Notes: generated by a model not told the origin, from the letters alone. Positions 41,038 through 51,608 are shown, numbered from the stretch's first letter. The stretch is 64,000 bases of DNA from Yersinia vastinensis (GCF_902726565.1 NZ_CACVAF010000002.1:186001-250000), one strand, 5' to 3'. Translations and numbers: made by a program.

Positions 41038-43314
41038 TTAGTGAACCGCACCTTCAGTTTTGCGTTTCTGTGCGCTCTGAAACTCATAAGCCAGTTGCTG
41101 TTTCTCTTTATCCAGCCCAACGGTGACCGAACCACCATCAACTAGAGAACCAAACAGTAACTCGTTTGCCAGCGGTTTTTTCAGGTTTTCCTGAATGACC
41201 CGCGCCATTGGTCGTGCGCCCATTGCCTTGTCATAACCTTTATCAGACAGCCAATTGCGTGCTTCTTCGCTGACTTCCAGCGACACACCTTTAGCATCTA
41301 ATTGCGCCTGCAATTCAACGATAAATTTATCGACGACTTGCTGGATTACGGCCGGTGACAAGTGGTTGAACCAAATAATGTTATCCAACCGGTTACGGAA
41401 CTCCGGCGTAAACACTTTTTTGATCTCTTCCAGCGCGTCAGTGCTGTTGTCCTGTTGTTTAAAACCAATAGAGGTGCGCTGTGTTTCCCGCACACCGGCA
41501 TTGGTGGTCATTACCAGAATGACATTACGGAAATCAGCTTTACGACCATTGTTATCCGTCAGTGTGCCGTTATCCATCACCTGCAATAACAGATTAAACA
41601 CATCTGGATGCGCTTTCTCAATTTCATCCAACAACAGAACAGCATGCGGATGTTTTATGACCGCATCGGTTAATAGACCGCCTTGGTCGTAGCCAACATA
41701 GCCTGGAGGTGCACCAATCAGGCGGCTAACCGTATGACGCTCCATATATTCTGACATATCAAAGCGCAGCAGTTCGATATCCAGTGCTTTCGCCAATTGC
41801 ACCGTGACTTCCGTTTTACCGACCCCAGTTGGACCAGCAAACAGGAAAGAACCAACAGGCTTATGCTCATGGCCCAACCCTGCACGACTCATCTTGATGG
41901 CCTCTGACAGTGCCTCAATGGCCTTGTCCTGACCGAATACCAACATATTCAGACGGTCGCTCAGATTTTTCAGTACATCGCGATCACTCGCAGATACCGT
42001 TTTTTCCGGTATACGGGCGATACGGGCAACCACGGATTCAATATCCGACACATTGACCGTTTTCTTACGCTTATTTACCGGCATCAGACGGCTACGCGCC
42101 CCTGCCTCATCAATTACGTCAATTGCTTTATCTGGTAGGTGGCGGTCATTGATATATTTAACCGACAGCTCCACCGCTGCACGTATTGCTTTCGCGGTAT
42201 AACGCACATCATGATGCGCTTCATATTTTGGTTTCAAGCCATTGATAATCTGAACAGTTTCTTCCGGTGTTGGTTCAGTAATGTCAATTTTCTGGAAACG
42301 TCGCGCCAACGCACGATCTTTTTCGAAGATATTGCTGAACTCCTGGTAGGTCGTAGAGCCAATAACCCGGATCTTGCCACTGGATAACAGTGGTTTGATT
42401 AAGTTAGCAGCATCGACCTGCCCACCTGAAGCAGCACCCGCCCCGATAATGGTGTGAATTTCATCGATAAATAGGATGCTATCTTTGTCATTTTCCAACT
42501 GCTTCAGCAGCGCCTTAAAGCGTTTTTCAAAATCACCACGATATTTAGTACCGGCGAGCAGAGAACCTATATCTAATGAATATAATGTGCACTCTGACAT
42601 GACTTCAGGAACATCGCCCTGCACTATTCGCCAGGCTAGACCTTCCGCAATAGCCGTTTTACCGACGCCAGACTCCCCCACCAACAGCGGATTATTTTTA
42701 CGACGACGGCACAATACCTGAATGGTGCGTTCTAGTTCTTTGTCGCGACCAATAAGCGGGTCAATGCCGCCAACGCGGGCCAGTTGATTCAGATTGGTGG
42801 TGAAGTTTTCCATACGGTCTTCCCCTCCTGCCTGTTCTTCATTCACCGGATTTTCTGCATTCGGTGCTTGACCCGGTTCGTCCTTACGGGCGCCGTGGGA
42901 AATAAAGTTCACTACATCCAGACGGCTGACATCATGCTTACGTAGCAGATAGGCCGCCTGAGACTCTTGTTCACTGAAGATGGCGACCAGCACGTTGGCA
43001 CCAGAGACTTCATTGCGCCCTGATGACTGGACGTGGAAAACCGCACGCTGTAACACGCGCTGGAAACTGAGCGTCGGCTGGGTGTCGCGCTCTTCTTCAC
43101 TCACAGGTAATGTCGGTGTGGTTTGTTCGATAAACGCTTCCAGTTCTTGGCGTAATGCCACCAAGTCAACTGAACACGCTTCCAACGCTTCCCGCGCGGC
43201 TGGATTGCTTAGCAATGCCAGCAGTAGGTGCTCCACGGTCATAAACTCGTGTCTGTGCTCGCGCGCTCTGGCGAAAGCCATATTGAGACTGAGTTCAAGT
43301 TCTTGATTGAGCAT
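41038..43314 (-). CDS. clpA: ATP-dependent Clp protease ATP-binding subunit ClpA
   Basis: Hexameric AAA+ unfoldase that feeds ClpP. The 758 residues show the N-terminal adaptor-binding repeats (1-145), a first AAA+ module with Walker A GESGVGKTA (about 214-222), and a second with GPTGVGKTE (about 494-502) and the MARVIQ end. The ATG at 43312-43314 follows GGGAGG; an in-frame GTG two codons upstream is less well placed. ClpS, its adaptor, ends 25 bases upstream. clpP is not in the window. Confidence 0.99.
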   Translation of the reverse strand: MLNQELELSLNMAFARAREHRHEFMTVEHLLLALLSNPAAREALEACSVDLVALRQELEAFIEQTTPTLPVSEEERDTQPTLSFQRVLQRAVFHVQSSGRNEVSGANVLVAIFSEQESQAAYLLRKHDVSRLDVVNFISHGARKDEPGQAPNAENPVNEEQAGGEDRMENFTTNLNQLARVGGIDPLIGRDKELERTIQVLCRRRKNNPLLVGESGVGKTAIAEGLAWRIVQGDVPEVMSECTLYSLDIGSLLAGTKYRGDFEKRFKALLKQLENDKDSILFIDEIHTIIGAGAASGGQVDAANLIKPLLSSGKIRVIGSTTYQEFSNIFEKDRALARRFQKIDITEPTPEETVQIINGLKPKYEAHHDVRYTAKAIRAAVELSVKYINDRHLPDKAIDVIDEAGARSRLMPVNKRKKTVNVSDIESVVARIARIPEKTVSASDRDVLKNLSDRLNMLVFGQDKAIEALSEAIKMSRAGLGHEHKPVGSFLFAGPTGVGKTEVTVQLAKALDIELLRFDMSEYMERHTVSRLIGAPPGYVGYDQGGLLTDAVIKHPHAVLLLDEIEKAHPDVFNLLLQVMDNGTLTDNNGRKADFRNVILVMTTNAGVRETQRTSIGFKQQDNSTDALEEIKKVFTPEFRNRLDNIIWFNHLSPAVIQQVVDKFIVELQAQLDAKGVSLEVSEEARNWLSDKGYDKAMGARPMARVIQENLKKPLANELLFGSLVDGGSVTVGLDKEKQQLAYEFQSAQKRKTEGAVH

Positions 43315-43339
43315 AGGCACCTCCCAATAATTGCCTTAA

Positions 43340-43660
43340 TCAGGCTTTTTCCAGCGTACAAAGCAACGGATGCTCGTTCTCCCTGGCGTATTGATTTACA
43401 TGTGCGACTTTGGTCTCTGCCACCTCGGCAGTAAAAACACCACAAATCGCCTTTCCTTGGTAATGCACATTGAGCATCAGTTGTGTTGCACGTTCAATAT
43501 CATAAGAAAAGAACTTTTGCAGAACGTCAATCACAAATTCCATCGGTGTGTAATCGTCGTTGTTTAGTATAACTTTATACATAGACGGCGGTTTGAGCGC
43601 CTCGATTTGTTTATCTTTGACTAAATGTTCAAAATTCAGCCAGTCGTTGTTCTTGCCCAT
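43340..43660 (-). CDS. clpS: Clp adaptor protein ClpS
   Basis: Adaptor that delivers N-degron substrates to ClpAP. The 106 residues have the flexible N-terminal tail and the core with the N-end-binding pocket [11 protein letters not shown] (33-43) and a conserved His in NVHYQGKA (about 64-71). Length is the same as in E. coli. It is transcribed ahead of clpA (gap 25 bases) and divergent from cspD, as in E. coli. Confidence 0.98.
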   Translation of the reverse strand: MGKNNDWLNFEHLVKDKQIEALKPPSMYKVILNNDDYTPMEFVIDVLQKFFSYDIERATQLMLNVHYQGKAICGVFTAEVAETKVAHVNQYARENEHPLLCTLEKA

Positions 43661-44019
43661 TGCCTGCCCATCATTTCACTGAACCATACAGGAGCAACAT
43701 CTCACTCCGGTTATAAGACCATTTCATGCAGATATCTATTATTATTTTAACATCACTTATGCCATAACGCCGCCAGAGAAAGAAGTTGGTGTATTCGCAT
43801 TAAAAACGGTTAAATTGTATCCAAATAAGTACAATAGCGTTAGCTACATCAAACTTTGAAGAACTGCCTCAGTAAGACAAAAGCCGCCCCCTTGACGTTA
43901 AGGCCATTTCCACTAGAGTGTATTTTCGTGAGCTGTTGGAGTTTTAACCAATTCGCGCTCACTTTAACCAGTGATTACCTCATCTCGAACTAGAATAGCC
44001 TTGCGAGGAACGTAGAAGT
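43661..44019. promoter_or_regulatory. divergent promoter region clpS / cspD
   Basis: 359 bases with leaders of both genes. For cspD a possible sigma-70 promoter is TTGACG (43892-43897), 16 bases, TAGAGT (43914-43919), leaving a leader of about 95 bases. The clpS side (43661-43850) is A+T-rich and has no clear hexamer pair. No coding region is seen. Confidence 0.4.
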
Positions 44020-44277
44020 ATGGAGACGGGTACTGTTAAATGGTTCAACAATGCCAAAGGTTTTGGCTTTATTTGCCCTGAGGGCGGCGGCGAAGATATC
44101 TTCGCTCACTATTCAACTATCCAGATGGATGGCTACCGAACGTTAAAAGCGGGTCAGATGGTTAACTTTGATGTCCATCAGGGACCAAAAGGAAACCATG
44201 CCAGCCTCATTGTTCCAATCGGGTTAGAGGTGGTATTGCAAGAAGCTGTACCGCAGGAACTCGCTGCATTGGCCTGA
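44020..44277 (+). CDS. cspD: stationary-phase cold-shock-like protein CspD
   Basis: CspD is a dimeric single-stranded DNA-binding protein that inhibits replication in stationary phase or starvation; it is not cold-induced in E. coli. The 85 residues begin METGTVKWFNNAKGFGFICP with RNP1 KGFGFI, and RNP2 is IFAHY, the CspD form. The C-terminal tail (about residues 68-85) is longer than in E. coli (74 residues). It is divergent from clpSA, the conserved arrangement. Confidence 0.97.
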   Translation: METGTVKWFNNAKGFGFICPEGGGEDIFAHYSTIQMDGYRTLKAGQMVNFDVHQGPKGNHASLIVPIGLEVVLQEAVPQELAALA

Positions 44278-44400
44278 CACCGCGCACTTCTCTGCCTGTT
44301 TATCTCAAGCATACCATCACCTAAAACACGCTGGTGCCAAAGGTATTGCCAAGGCGATTTGTTGCTATCTTACATCGATAACCATTCAAACATCTGTTCA

Positions 44401-44430
44401 AAATGCCAGCCAACAATGACTGGCATTTTT
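44401..44430 (+). terminator. cspD intrinsic terminator
   Basis: AAATGCCAG (44401-44409) pairs with CTGGCATTT (44420-44428), followed by TTCTTTATT. It lies 124 bases past the cspD stop and faces the end of macB. Confidence 0.8.
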
Positions 44431-44491
44431 CTTTATTACTTTCCTATTATGCGGCCAACGTCGCTAATATCAACCCTTGACTCAATGTCAA

Positions 44492-46441
44492 TTATTCACG
44501 TGCTAATGCATCAATAGGATTTAACCGTGCAGCACTGCGGGCCGGTAGATAGCCAAACACTACCCCTATTACCGTTGAGCACAGGAAAGCACTGAATAAT
44601 GCCATTGGAGGGAAAGCAATTTGCCAGTTAGGTAAAAACATTTCCACAACCAAACCAATAGCAAAGGAGAGTGAAATACCGAGCGCCCCACCGACCAGAC
44701 AAACCAAGATCGCCTCAATTAAAAATTGCTGCATAACATCACTGGAACGCGCGCCTACGGCCATACGAATACCTATTTCACGGGTACGCTCCGTTACCGA
44801 CACTAGCATAATATTCATGACACCAATCCCACCAACCACCAGCGAAATCACTGCCACCAATGTCAGAAACAGTTGCATGGTTCGAGTGGTTTTCTCCGCG
44901 GTTTGCAGCAAGCTATCCATGTTGTAGGTGAAGATATCTTTCTTACCATGGCGCATAGTCAATAACCTGACCAACTGCTGTTCGGCCTCTTTGCTGCTAT
45001 AGCCCTCTTTGATGCGAATAGTGATCGAGTCAAAATAGGAACGGCCCATCAAGCGACTCGCCATGGTGCTATAAGGAACCCATACTCTCAGCGCTTTACT
45101 GCTACCAAACATGGATTGCTTTTCCTCCACCACCCCCACAACCGTTGCAGGCATATTGCCAATCAATATGACCTGTCCGACCACCTCTTTAAGATGCGGA
45201 AACAAGCGGCGCTGAGTATTACGGTCAATGACCACGACTTGCGATTGGCGTTCAACCTGCTCACGGGTGATGGCCGTTCCTTGTTCGAGTTTCATACCAT
45301 ACACTCGAAAATACTGTTCGCTAACCCCGGAGACGCTGGCCGCCACATCAATATTGCCATACCGCAGCCGCATACTACCGGCGATAGTCGGGGATACGGC
45401 ACTGACATAAGCTTGCGCTTTCAATGCGGTCATATCATCGTGGACCAGCGCTTGCCGGGTACTGGGGTCGTCATCACCAAAATCTTTGCCCGGATAGACA
45501 TCAATCGTATTAGTGCCAATTGCCCGAATATCTGCCAATACCAACTGTTTCGCCGCATCACCAACGACCAAGATGGAGACGACAGATGCAATCCCGATAA
45601 TGATGCCCAGCATCGTCAGCGCAGTACGCATTTTGTTGGCTGACATTGCACGCCAGGCCATCAATAGCGCCTCACGGAAACGACCGGCTAATTGTTGCCA
45701 TGATGGTGCTGGTGGCGTCAGGCTGATAGCTTCCGACGTGGTGACTGTTTGCGCTGCTTTCGAACCAGAGTCGGCCATAATGCGGCCATCTTTGATTTCA
45801 ATAATCCGCTCCGCCTGAGCAGCAACATTCGGATCATGGGTCACGATAATTACCGTGTGCCCTTGCTGTTGTAGCTGTTTCAGGATAGCCATGACTTCGA
45901 CACTGGAATGGCTATCCAGTGCCCCAGTCGGTTCATCAGCCAAAATCACCTGCCCGCCGTTCATCAATGCACGGGCAATACTGACTCGCTGCTGTTGCCC
46001 ACCAGAGAGTTGATTAGGCTGATAACCAACACGTTCGCCTAACCCCAAGCGGGTTAATAACATGGTCGCCCGTTCACGGCGTTCACTTTTGCCCAAACCA
46101 GCATAAACAGCAGGGACTTCCACATTATGAGCGGCACTCAAGTGAGGCAGCAGATGGTAGCGCTGGAAAATAAAACCAAAATGCTCACGACGCAATGCCG
46201 CCAGCGCATCATTATCTAATGCCGCAACATCTTGGCCGGCGACACGGTAAACACCGGCACTCGGCTTATCCAAACAGCCAAGAATGTTCATCAGTGTCGA
46301 TTTACCTGAACCGGAAGCACCAATGATAGCTACCAGCTCGCCAGCATGGATAGTAAGTGAGACATCCTGTAAAACATCAACGGTTTCTTCGCCGGACTGA
46401 TAGCTACGACGGATGCCTTTTAGTTCAAGCAATGCCGACAT
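44492..46441 (-). CDS. macB: macrolide/peptide export ATP-binding/permease MacB
   Basis: ABC transporter that, with MacA and TolC, exports macrolides, enterotoxin II and other substrates from the periplasm. The 649 residues contain an N-terminal nucleotide-binding domain with Walker A GASGSGKST (41-49), LSGGQQQR (about 145-152) and Walker B ILADEPTGA, then four membrane helices (one near 275, three in 525-640) around a large periplasmic domain. It follows macA with a one-base overlap (TAATG). Confidence 0.97.
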   Translation of the reverse strand: MSALLELKGIRRSYQSGEETVDVLQDVSLTIHAGELVAIIGASGSGKSTLMNILGCLDKPSAGVYRVAGQDVAALDNDALAALRREHFGFIFQRYHLLPHLSAAHNVEVPAVYAGLGKSERRERATMLLTRLGLGERVGYQPNQLSGGQQQRVSIARALMNGGQVILADEPTGALDSHSSVEVMAILKQLQQQGHTVIIVTHDPNVAAQAERIIEIKDGRIMADSGSKAAQTVTTSEAISLTPPAPSWQQLAGRFREALLMAWRAMSANKMRTALTMLGIIIGIASVVSILVVGDAAKQLVLADIRAIGTNTIDVYPGKDFGDDDPSTRQALVHDDMTALKAQAYVSAVSPTIAGSMRLRYGNIDVAASVSGVSEQYFRVYGMKLEQGTAITREQVERQSQVVVIDRNTQRRLFPHLKEVVGQVILIGNMPATVVGVVEEKQSMFGSSKALRVWVPYSTMASRLMGRSYFDSITIRIKEGYSSKEAEQQLVRLLTMRHGKKDIFTYNMDSLLQTAEKTTRTMQLFLTLVAVISLVVGGIGVMNIMLVSVTERTREIGIRMAVGARSSDVMQQFLIEAILVCLVGGALGISLSFAIGLVVEMFLPNWQIAFPPMALFSAFLCSTVIGVVFGYLPARSAARLNPIDALARE

Positions 46442-47556
46442 TATGCTTCCTCCGCCCCGCCGCGGCTCACAATGACATCCTCACCCACTTTCAAGCCCGA
46501 AACCACCTGCGCATCGACGTTATTACGGATGCCAATGGTCACTTCGCGTTTTTCTTCCTTGCCATCTTTCAGTACCGCGACCTGATAGCGATTAGTCCCC
46601 AACTCATCCCCTAGCGCTGACAACGGGATAACCATCGCTTGCGGAATATTCGCTAACTGAATTGATACCTGCGCAGTCATTTGCAGGCGCAATAATCGAT
46701 CCGGATTCGGTACTTCAAAACGCGCTGAATAGAAAATGGCATCATTCACTTTTTCTGGTGTAGGTTGAATGTCTTTTAATACCCCATCAAAGCGTTTCCC
46801 AGGATCGCCCAGTACGGTGAAAGACGCTTTCATTCCCGGTTTGAGGTGAATAACGTCAGCCTCTGAAACTTGTGCATTCACTAGCATAGTGCTCATATCT
46901 GCCAGCGTCAGAATATTGGGTGCTTGTTGCGCGGCAATCACAGTTTGGCCTTGTAAGGTTGTGATTTGCACCACATCACCATCCATTGGAGCCGAAATCT
47001 TGGTGTAGTCCAGATTAATGTTGGCGGTATCCAGACTGGCCTTAGCTTTGTTAATCTGCGCATTGATAGTCTCAACTTGCGCCTTTTTCACCGCCAGAGT
47101 CGTGGTTGCTTGATCCAAGTCTTGACGTGAAACCACCTGTAATTTCGCTAAGTCTTGTTGGCGACGCAGTGTCACTGCAGCCAGTTGCATCTCGGCTTTC
47201 GCCTGCCCTAACTGTGCATTCAAATCCTGCAATGTGGCTTCCACTTCTTTAATTTGGTTTTGCGCCTGCTGTGGGTCAATCATCGCTAGCAATTGCCCTT
47301 GCTTAACTTGATCGCCAATTTCCACATACAGTTTTTCTAACTGTCCGCTGACCTGCGCACCAACATCGACTTTACGCACAGCATCAAGTTTACCGGTTGC
47401 CAGTACATTTTGTTGCAGGTCACGATTAGCCACTTTTACGGTTTGAAATTGAACCGGTGCAGGCGCCATTAGGTGCCTAATAATGAAAAAGCCACCGATA
47501 ACTAACGCAGCAATTGCGATAAACCATCGGCGCTGACTTCTACTTAACTGCATCAA
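46441..47556 (-). CDS. macA: periplasmic adaptor protein MacA
   Basis: Membrane-fusion protein that links MacB to TolC and stimulates its ATPase. The 371 residues have an N-terminal membrane anchor (about 10-28), a lipoyl/barrel-sandwich domain and an alpha-helical hairpin (about 95-175, rich in Gln, Ala and Leu) that contacts TolC. Length matches E. coli MacA. It is the first gene of macAB and is divergent from ybjX, whose upstream region has a PhoP-box-like sequence. Confidence 0.97.
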   Translation of the reverse strand: MMQLSRSQRRWFIAIAALVIGGFFIIRHLMAPAPVQFQTVKVANRDLQQNVLATGKLDAVRKVDVGAQVSGQLEKLYVEIGDQVKQGQLLAMIDPQQAQNQIKEVEATLQDLNAQLGQAKAEMQLAAVTLRRQQDLAKLQVVSRQDLDQATTTLAVKKAQVETINAQINKAKASLDTANINLDYTKISAPMDGDVVQITTLQGQTVIAAQQAPNILTLADMSTMLVNAQVSEADVIHLKPGMKASFTVLGDPGKRFDGVLKDIQPTPEKVNDAIFYSARFEVPNPDRLLRLQMTAQVSIQLANIPQAMVIPLSALGDELGTNRYQVAVLKDGKEEKREVTIGIRNNVDAQVVSGLKVGEDVIVSRGGAEEA

Positions 47557-47681
47557 AGCAATTACCTTCCTTAAATTGAAATAACTAATCCGCTGAAAAT
47601 AGCATCGGAAATTCTCATTTAGCTAAACCAGATATCAATGCCCATAGAGCAACAGGTGAAATCTAAGATGCATTGAGACTC

Positions 47682-47698
47682 CGTTTAGTTCCTGTTTG
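47682..47698 (+). promoter_or_regulatory. PhoP-box-like direct repeat upstream of ybjX
   Basis: CGTTTA, five bases, then TGTTTG matches the PhoP consensus of two (T)GTTTA hexamers 11 bases apart at most positions. It faces ybjX, whose relatives in Salmonella are PhoP-regulated. The best -10 (TATATT, 47717-47722) is a few bases further than usual, so the assignment is tentative. Confidence 0.45.
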
Positions 47699-47740
47699 TT
47701 TCAATGTCGCTGGAAATATATTGATATAACGGATTTCATC

Positions 47741-48694
47741 ATGCATAACATTAACAATACCGCATTAATCCCTAACAATATTAACCGTTGGGGGTTAATT
47801 ACATTGCTATTCAAAGGTCATCAAGCACTCGGTGGTTCATGGAAAGAATTACAGTTTCGGCTTAAATTTATTGCTCGGGCCTTAATCTGCCCAAGGTTGA
47901 CCTTTAACTTCCTCGGTGTTTTGGTGAAGCAGCCTCTTCTCAACAGCATACTACGCGCTCAACCTGATTTGCCTTGTAAATTACATCGTCCGTATCTGGC
48001 CAATACACTTAATAACCGCCAGAAACTTGGGGTACTACAGGATCATTTCCAGCTGATGAATCAATGTATGCCTGAATCATTACGTCATAACTATTTGCAT
48101 TACTTGCCTTATAAACTGGCAGAGTTAACGGGCAAAAATGATGAAAAGTATTCTCTTTATTTGGGCTGTTTTCCGAAACTCAATAAAGAAGGCGAAATTA
48201 CGCTGATGCTCGCCAATGAGCAACAGCAAACACTGGCACTGCTGACGTTCAGTCTCTTTTATTATCAAAATCAAAAAACTTTATTTATTGGTGGGTTACA
48301 GGGCGCAGATAATGGAACCCCGCACAGCGAAATTCAAACCAGCACTAAAGCTTGTTACGGCTTATTCCCTAAACGTTTAGTTTTGGAGGCCACTGGCTGT
48401 TTGGCTGAATTGATGGGAATAACTAATATTATCGCTGTAGGAAATGCCACTCATATTTATCAAAACTGGCGTTACCGGGCGAAGAAAAAAGATAAATTGC
48501 ACGCAGATTACGATAATTTCTGGATTTCTCTGGGTGGAACACAGTGCACGGATGGTCATTTCCGCTTACCGGCCAGAATTGCACGTAAGCCGATTGAAGA
48601 TATTGCCAGTAAAAAACGTGCCGAATATCGCCGCCGTTATCAGTTGCTTGAACAGCTTGAGAGCGGTCTGAGCGCGCATTTTACCCGCGACTAA
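47741..48694 (+). CDS. ybjX: VirK/YbjX-family protein (DUF535)
   Basis: A protein of the VirK/YbjX family, linked in Shigella and Salmonella to virulence and to resistance against antimicrobial peptides; the biochemical role is unknown. The family body is complete, including the LSFSLFYY-like strand, GGLQG and the ISLGGT segment near the end. The ATG at 47741 (317 residues) is chosen; a TTG 15 codons upstream is possible but would place the PhoP-like box against the coding region. No signal peptide is seen. It is divergent from macA. Confidence 0.88.
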   Translation: MHNINNTALIPNNINRWGLITLLFKGHQALGGSWKELQFRLKFIARALICPRLTFNFLGVLVKQPLLNSILRAQPDLPCKLHRPYLANTLNNRQKLGVLQDHFQLMNQCMPESLRHNYLHYLPYKLAELTGKNDEKYSLYLGCFPKLNKEGEITLMLANEQQQTLALLTFSLFYYQNQKTLFIGGLQGADNGTPHSEIQTSTKACYGLFPKRLVLEATGCLAELMGITNIIAVGNATHIYQNWRYRAKKKDKLHADYDNFWISLGGTQCTDGHFRLPARIARKPIEDIASKKRAEYRRRYQLLEQLESGLSAHFTRD

Positions 48695-48716
48695 ACTCAG
48701 ACCGCCTACATTCCCG

Positions 48717-50381
48717 CTAATCAGCACGTCCGCGCGCTAACCACACCACACGAGAAAACATTTTTTTCAGTAACGGGGGGATCGACTCTACCCCCCAGTC
48801 CCGCGCTTGGCTGGCAACCTCAATGGCTAAATCTGGCTTGGACGTGCGATGAATCGCTTTCTCAATCACCCTACGTGGCTGCATTTTGGCATTATCCGGA
48901 ATGCCGGAGATCCGGTGATACACCCCGTCAAAACCTTCGCGATACAAAAAGTGCTCCATATCGGGTGCCGGTAATATCGTCAAGCGATCACGTTCATGGT
49001 CACGGCCATCATCCGCCATATTCCGTACCGTCGCGGCATACTTTTTACCCGCATCATCACCATCAGTCAGAACATGCCACTGTATTCCCATCCTGTTGGC
49101 AAATTTCAACAATGGGCGCAAACCACTCTGTGCAAATTCAATAACTTTGACCCCCTCAGCTTCAAAGTGATAACCACACTGGCGTGCTAATTCATTGAGT
49201 AACCAAATTTCTGTTTCACCTTCAACCAGTAGCCAACAACGAGCAAACAGTGCTGAAGGGCGGTTAAAACGAATATGGAAAGCGATGCGGCGGCTATCTT
49301 CAGAACTCATTCCTCGTGGGCCAAGACGGTAAGTGGCAACTTTAGAAGACTCACGGACCAACCGACAAATACTCTCGATTGGCACTAATGAGATTAACTC
49401 ACCTGAGTTGGTGGTGGTGATGCGTTGCAGAGGAAGTTGACTGAGCAGCCCCCAAGCAACAGACAGCATAATCGGATGTAAACGGGTTTCAGGGTCTTCT
49501 ACCAGCAGCAGTGGTCGAGCATGTGGGTCAAGGCTTAACGGCCCCTTTGCTTGCAGCAATGTTGAAAACATTCCCAGTAGAATTAATCGCATACTGCGGC
49601 TATTTGGCTCCGCGACCATGCGATTAATACTATCGAGAGCGAGCCAAGCCTCACGCTCCGGCTGCGGACGATAGCGATGATTACGCAAATTTGCTGACTG
49701 CGACCCCTGCTCGGCAAAGTAGTGCTCCAGCAGCTGGCGCATCGCTTCCAACCCTTGGCGCAGCTCAGAATTCGTCAGTTTCTGTGGATTACGCACTAAC
49801 TCGCGACTCAACTGATCCAATTGTTGATTCAATGCGGCCTTATCAGGTTCACGATTATTTTCAGCAGCGGTATTGCGTAGACGACGGATAAAACGCGCAT
49901 CCCGCAATCGCAATACGGGATGAATACGAATCACTCCCCGCGCCAATTTTTCAATATCGTGCAAAGCGAGTGGTTGCCCTTCTAAGTCGAGGAAACTACG
50001 CCAAGTGCACACCGTGTCGTCGTCCGCCAACTCTCCCTCGATACGATAATAAATACGATGTAAACCATCGTCGTTTTTTATCCATAGCGGCGCTAACTGG
50101 CGATAACGGGGGGCTCGCCAGTGACCAATATCTTTTTCGCAAAACGTGAAGATAATTTGTAAATGGCGTTCTTTGGCACTTTCATCGCCCGCTGGGTGAT
50201 AAAAATCCTGCGAGGTGAAATGATAAAGTTGAGGTTCGGGGGACAACAGTAATGTTAAGGCGTCTAATAAGCTGGATTTGCCCCAGGCATTCTCACCGAT
50301 GAGCACTGTATTATCATCAAGATTCAATGAAATGCGATTAATTCCGCGAAAACCAACAATATCGACACGTTCAAGATACAT
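48717..50381 (-). CDS. ybjD: OLD-family ATP-dependent nuclease-like protein YbjD
   Basis: A 554-residue member of the OLD family: an ABC-type ATPase followed by a TOPRIM nuclease domain. Walker A is GENAWGKSS (29-37); the ATPase returns with LLLVEDPETRLHP (about 289-301); the TOPRIM part has LLVEGETE (about 386-393) with its catalytic Glu, and TDGDDAGK (about 438-445). Length matches E. coli YbjD (552). Cellular role is not known; OLD proteins of phages act in defence. It ends 22 bases from the end of ybjX. Confidence 0.93.
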   Translation of the reverse strand: MYLERVDIVGFRGINRISLNLDDNTVLIGENAWGKSSLLDALTLLLSPEPQLYHFTSQDFYHPAGDESAKERHLQIIFTFCEKDIGHWRAPRYRQLAPLWIKNDDGLHRIYYRIEGELADDDTVCTWRSFLDLEGQPLALHDIEKLARGVIRIHPVLRLRDARFIRRLRNTAAENNREPDKAALNQQLDQLSRELVRNPQKLTNSELRQGLEAMRQLLEHYFAEQGSQSANLRNHRYRPQPEREAWLALDSINRMVAEPNSRSMRLILLGMFSTLLQAKGPLSLDPHARPLLLVEDPETRLHPIMLSVAWGLLSQLPLQRITTTNSGELISLVPIESICRLVRESSKVATYRLGPRGMSSEDSRRIAFHIRFNRPSALFARCWLLVEGETEIWLLNELARQCGYHFEAEGVKVIEFAQSGLRPLLKFANRMGIQWHVLTDGDDAGKKYAATVRNMADDGRDHERDRLTILPAPDMEHFLYREGFDGVYHRISGIPDNAKMQPRRVIEKAIHRTSKPDLAIEVASQARDWGVESIPPLLKKMFSRVVWLARGRAD

Positions 50382-50626
50382 GCTACGCCTCCGGTGCGAA
50401 TGTATTCATACTGATATTATCAGATAGCGGGCTTAATCTATTACCTGATTATCTGAAACAAAAAAACCTTATAGGTCAAGTACCACGGCAACCGGTGTTG
50501 CTTTACTCTTTCCCTGATTTTAGATAGCTTATTGCGCCACAGCCCATTATTCATCTGCAAATAATACCCAAAGTCATTGGCATTTCAGTAAGCCTCAATG
50601 AAAAGCGGTATAGGACGGTATAACTC

Positions 50627-51526
50627 GTGTATTCAGGATTGCTAATCATTCTTTTGCCGTTAATTATTGGTTATCTGATCCCACTTAGCCGCAAATCATT
50701 AATTCAGTTGATCAACCGCTTATTGAGCTGGATGGTCTACGTTATTTTATTTTTTATGGGCATCAGCCTGGCATTTCTGGAAAATCTCAGCGCTAACTTG
50801 CTGCTTATTTTCCAATATACCAGCGTCTTTTTTCTGTGTATTTTTTGCGCCAATTTATTCGCCCTGTTTTTACTTGAACGCAAAACTCCTTGGAAAAACA
50901 CGCATCGTCAGGAAGCGTTACCGTCACGTCTGCATATGGCGTTGGAATCATTAAAACTGTGCGGTGTGGTCATTGTTGGTTTTCTGCTGGGGTTGACCCA
51001 ATGGGCATGGTTGCAGTTTGCCGCGCAGGGTAGCGAATTGGCGTTGATCTTCCTGCTCTTTTTAGTGGGCATTCAATTACGTAACAGTGGCATGACTTTA
51101 CGCCAAATTGTCTTAAACCGCCGAGGCACCATTGTAGCGTTTGTGGTGGCGGTCAGTGCATTAGCTGGCGGTGTACTCGCCGCAGTCTTGATGGGGTTAC
51201 CAATTAAAACTGGATTGGCTATGGCTTCTGGCTTTGGCTGGTATTCATTGTCAGGTATTTTATTAACCGACACATTCGGCCCAGTAATTGGAAGTGCCGC
51301 ATTCTTCAACGATTTGGCCCGCGAATTAGTGGCTATTATGCTGATTCCAACCTTGGTACGCCGTAGTCGCTCCACAGCACTGGGCTTGTGTGGTGCGACC
51401 TCAATGGACTTTACTCTGCCGGTATTACAGCGCAGTGGTGGTATAGAAATGGTTCCCGCAGCTATCGTACACGGCTTCTTACTGAGTTTGCTGGCTCCTG
51501 TCTTGATTGCTTTCTTTTCCTCTTAA
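50627..51526 (+). CDS. lysO: L-lysine exporter LysO
   Basis: Inner-membrane exporter of lysine (and thialysine). The 299 residues are almost wholly hydrophobic, with about eight membrane segments, matching E. coli YbjE/LysO; the conserved SGFGWYSLSGILLT (about 202-215) and SAAFFNDLARE (about 223-233) blocks are present. Two acidic membrane residues are needed in E. coli; candidates are visible here. The start is GTG (50627) with GGACGG upstream. In E. coli aqpZ lies between lysO and ybjD; here it is absent. Confidence 0.94.
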   Translation: MYSGLLIILLPLIIGYLIPLSRKSLIQLINRLLSWMVYVILFFMGISLAFLENLSANLLLIFQYTSVFFLCIFCANLFALFLLERKTPWKNTHRQEALPSRLHMALESLKLCGVVIVGFLLGLTQWAWLQFAAQGSELALIFLLFLVGIQLRNSGMTLRQIVLNRRGTIVAFVVAVSALAGGVLAAVLMGLPIKTGLAMASGFGWYSLSGILLTDTFGPVIGSAAFFNDLARELVAIMLIPTLVRRSRSTALGLCGATSMDFTLPVLQRSGGIEMVPAAIVHGFLLSLLAPVLIAFFSS

Positions 51527-51608
51527 TCTTCCTGTTGCGCAGAGGGTCTCTTGGCTCACTGCGCTACATTCCCATCAAAACTGAATAAATTCTCATTCGC
51601 AGCAAAAG

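Noticed and set aside
45116-45643. A 175-codon plus-strand frame opposite macB
   Set aside because: Lies wholly inside a well-conserved gene on the other strand and has no initiation signals.
50565-50626. ATACCCAAAGTCATTGG upstream of lysO as another copy of the intergenic repeat
   Set aside because: Only a short start-like sequence is present and no matching far end can be found; at most a remnant.
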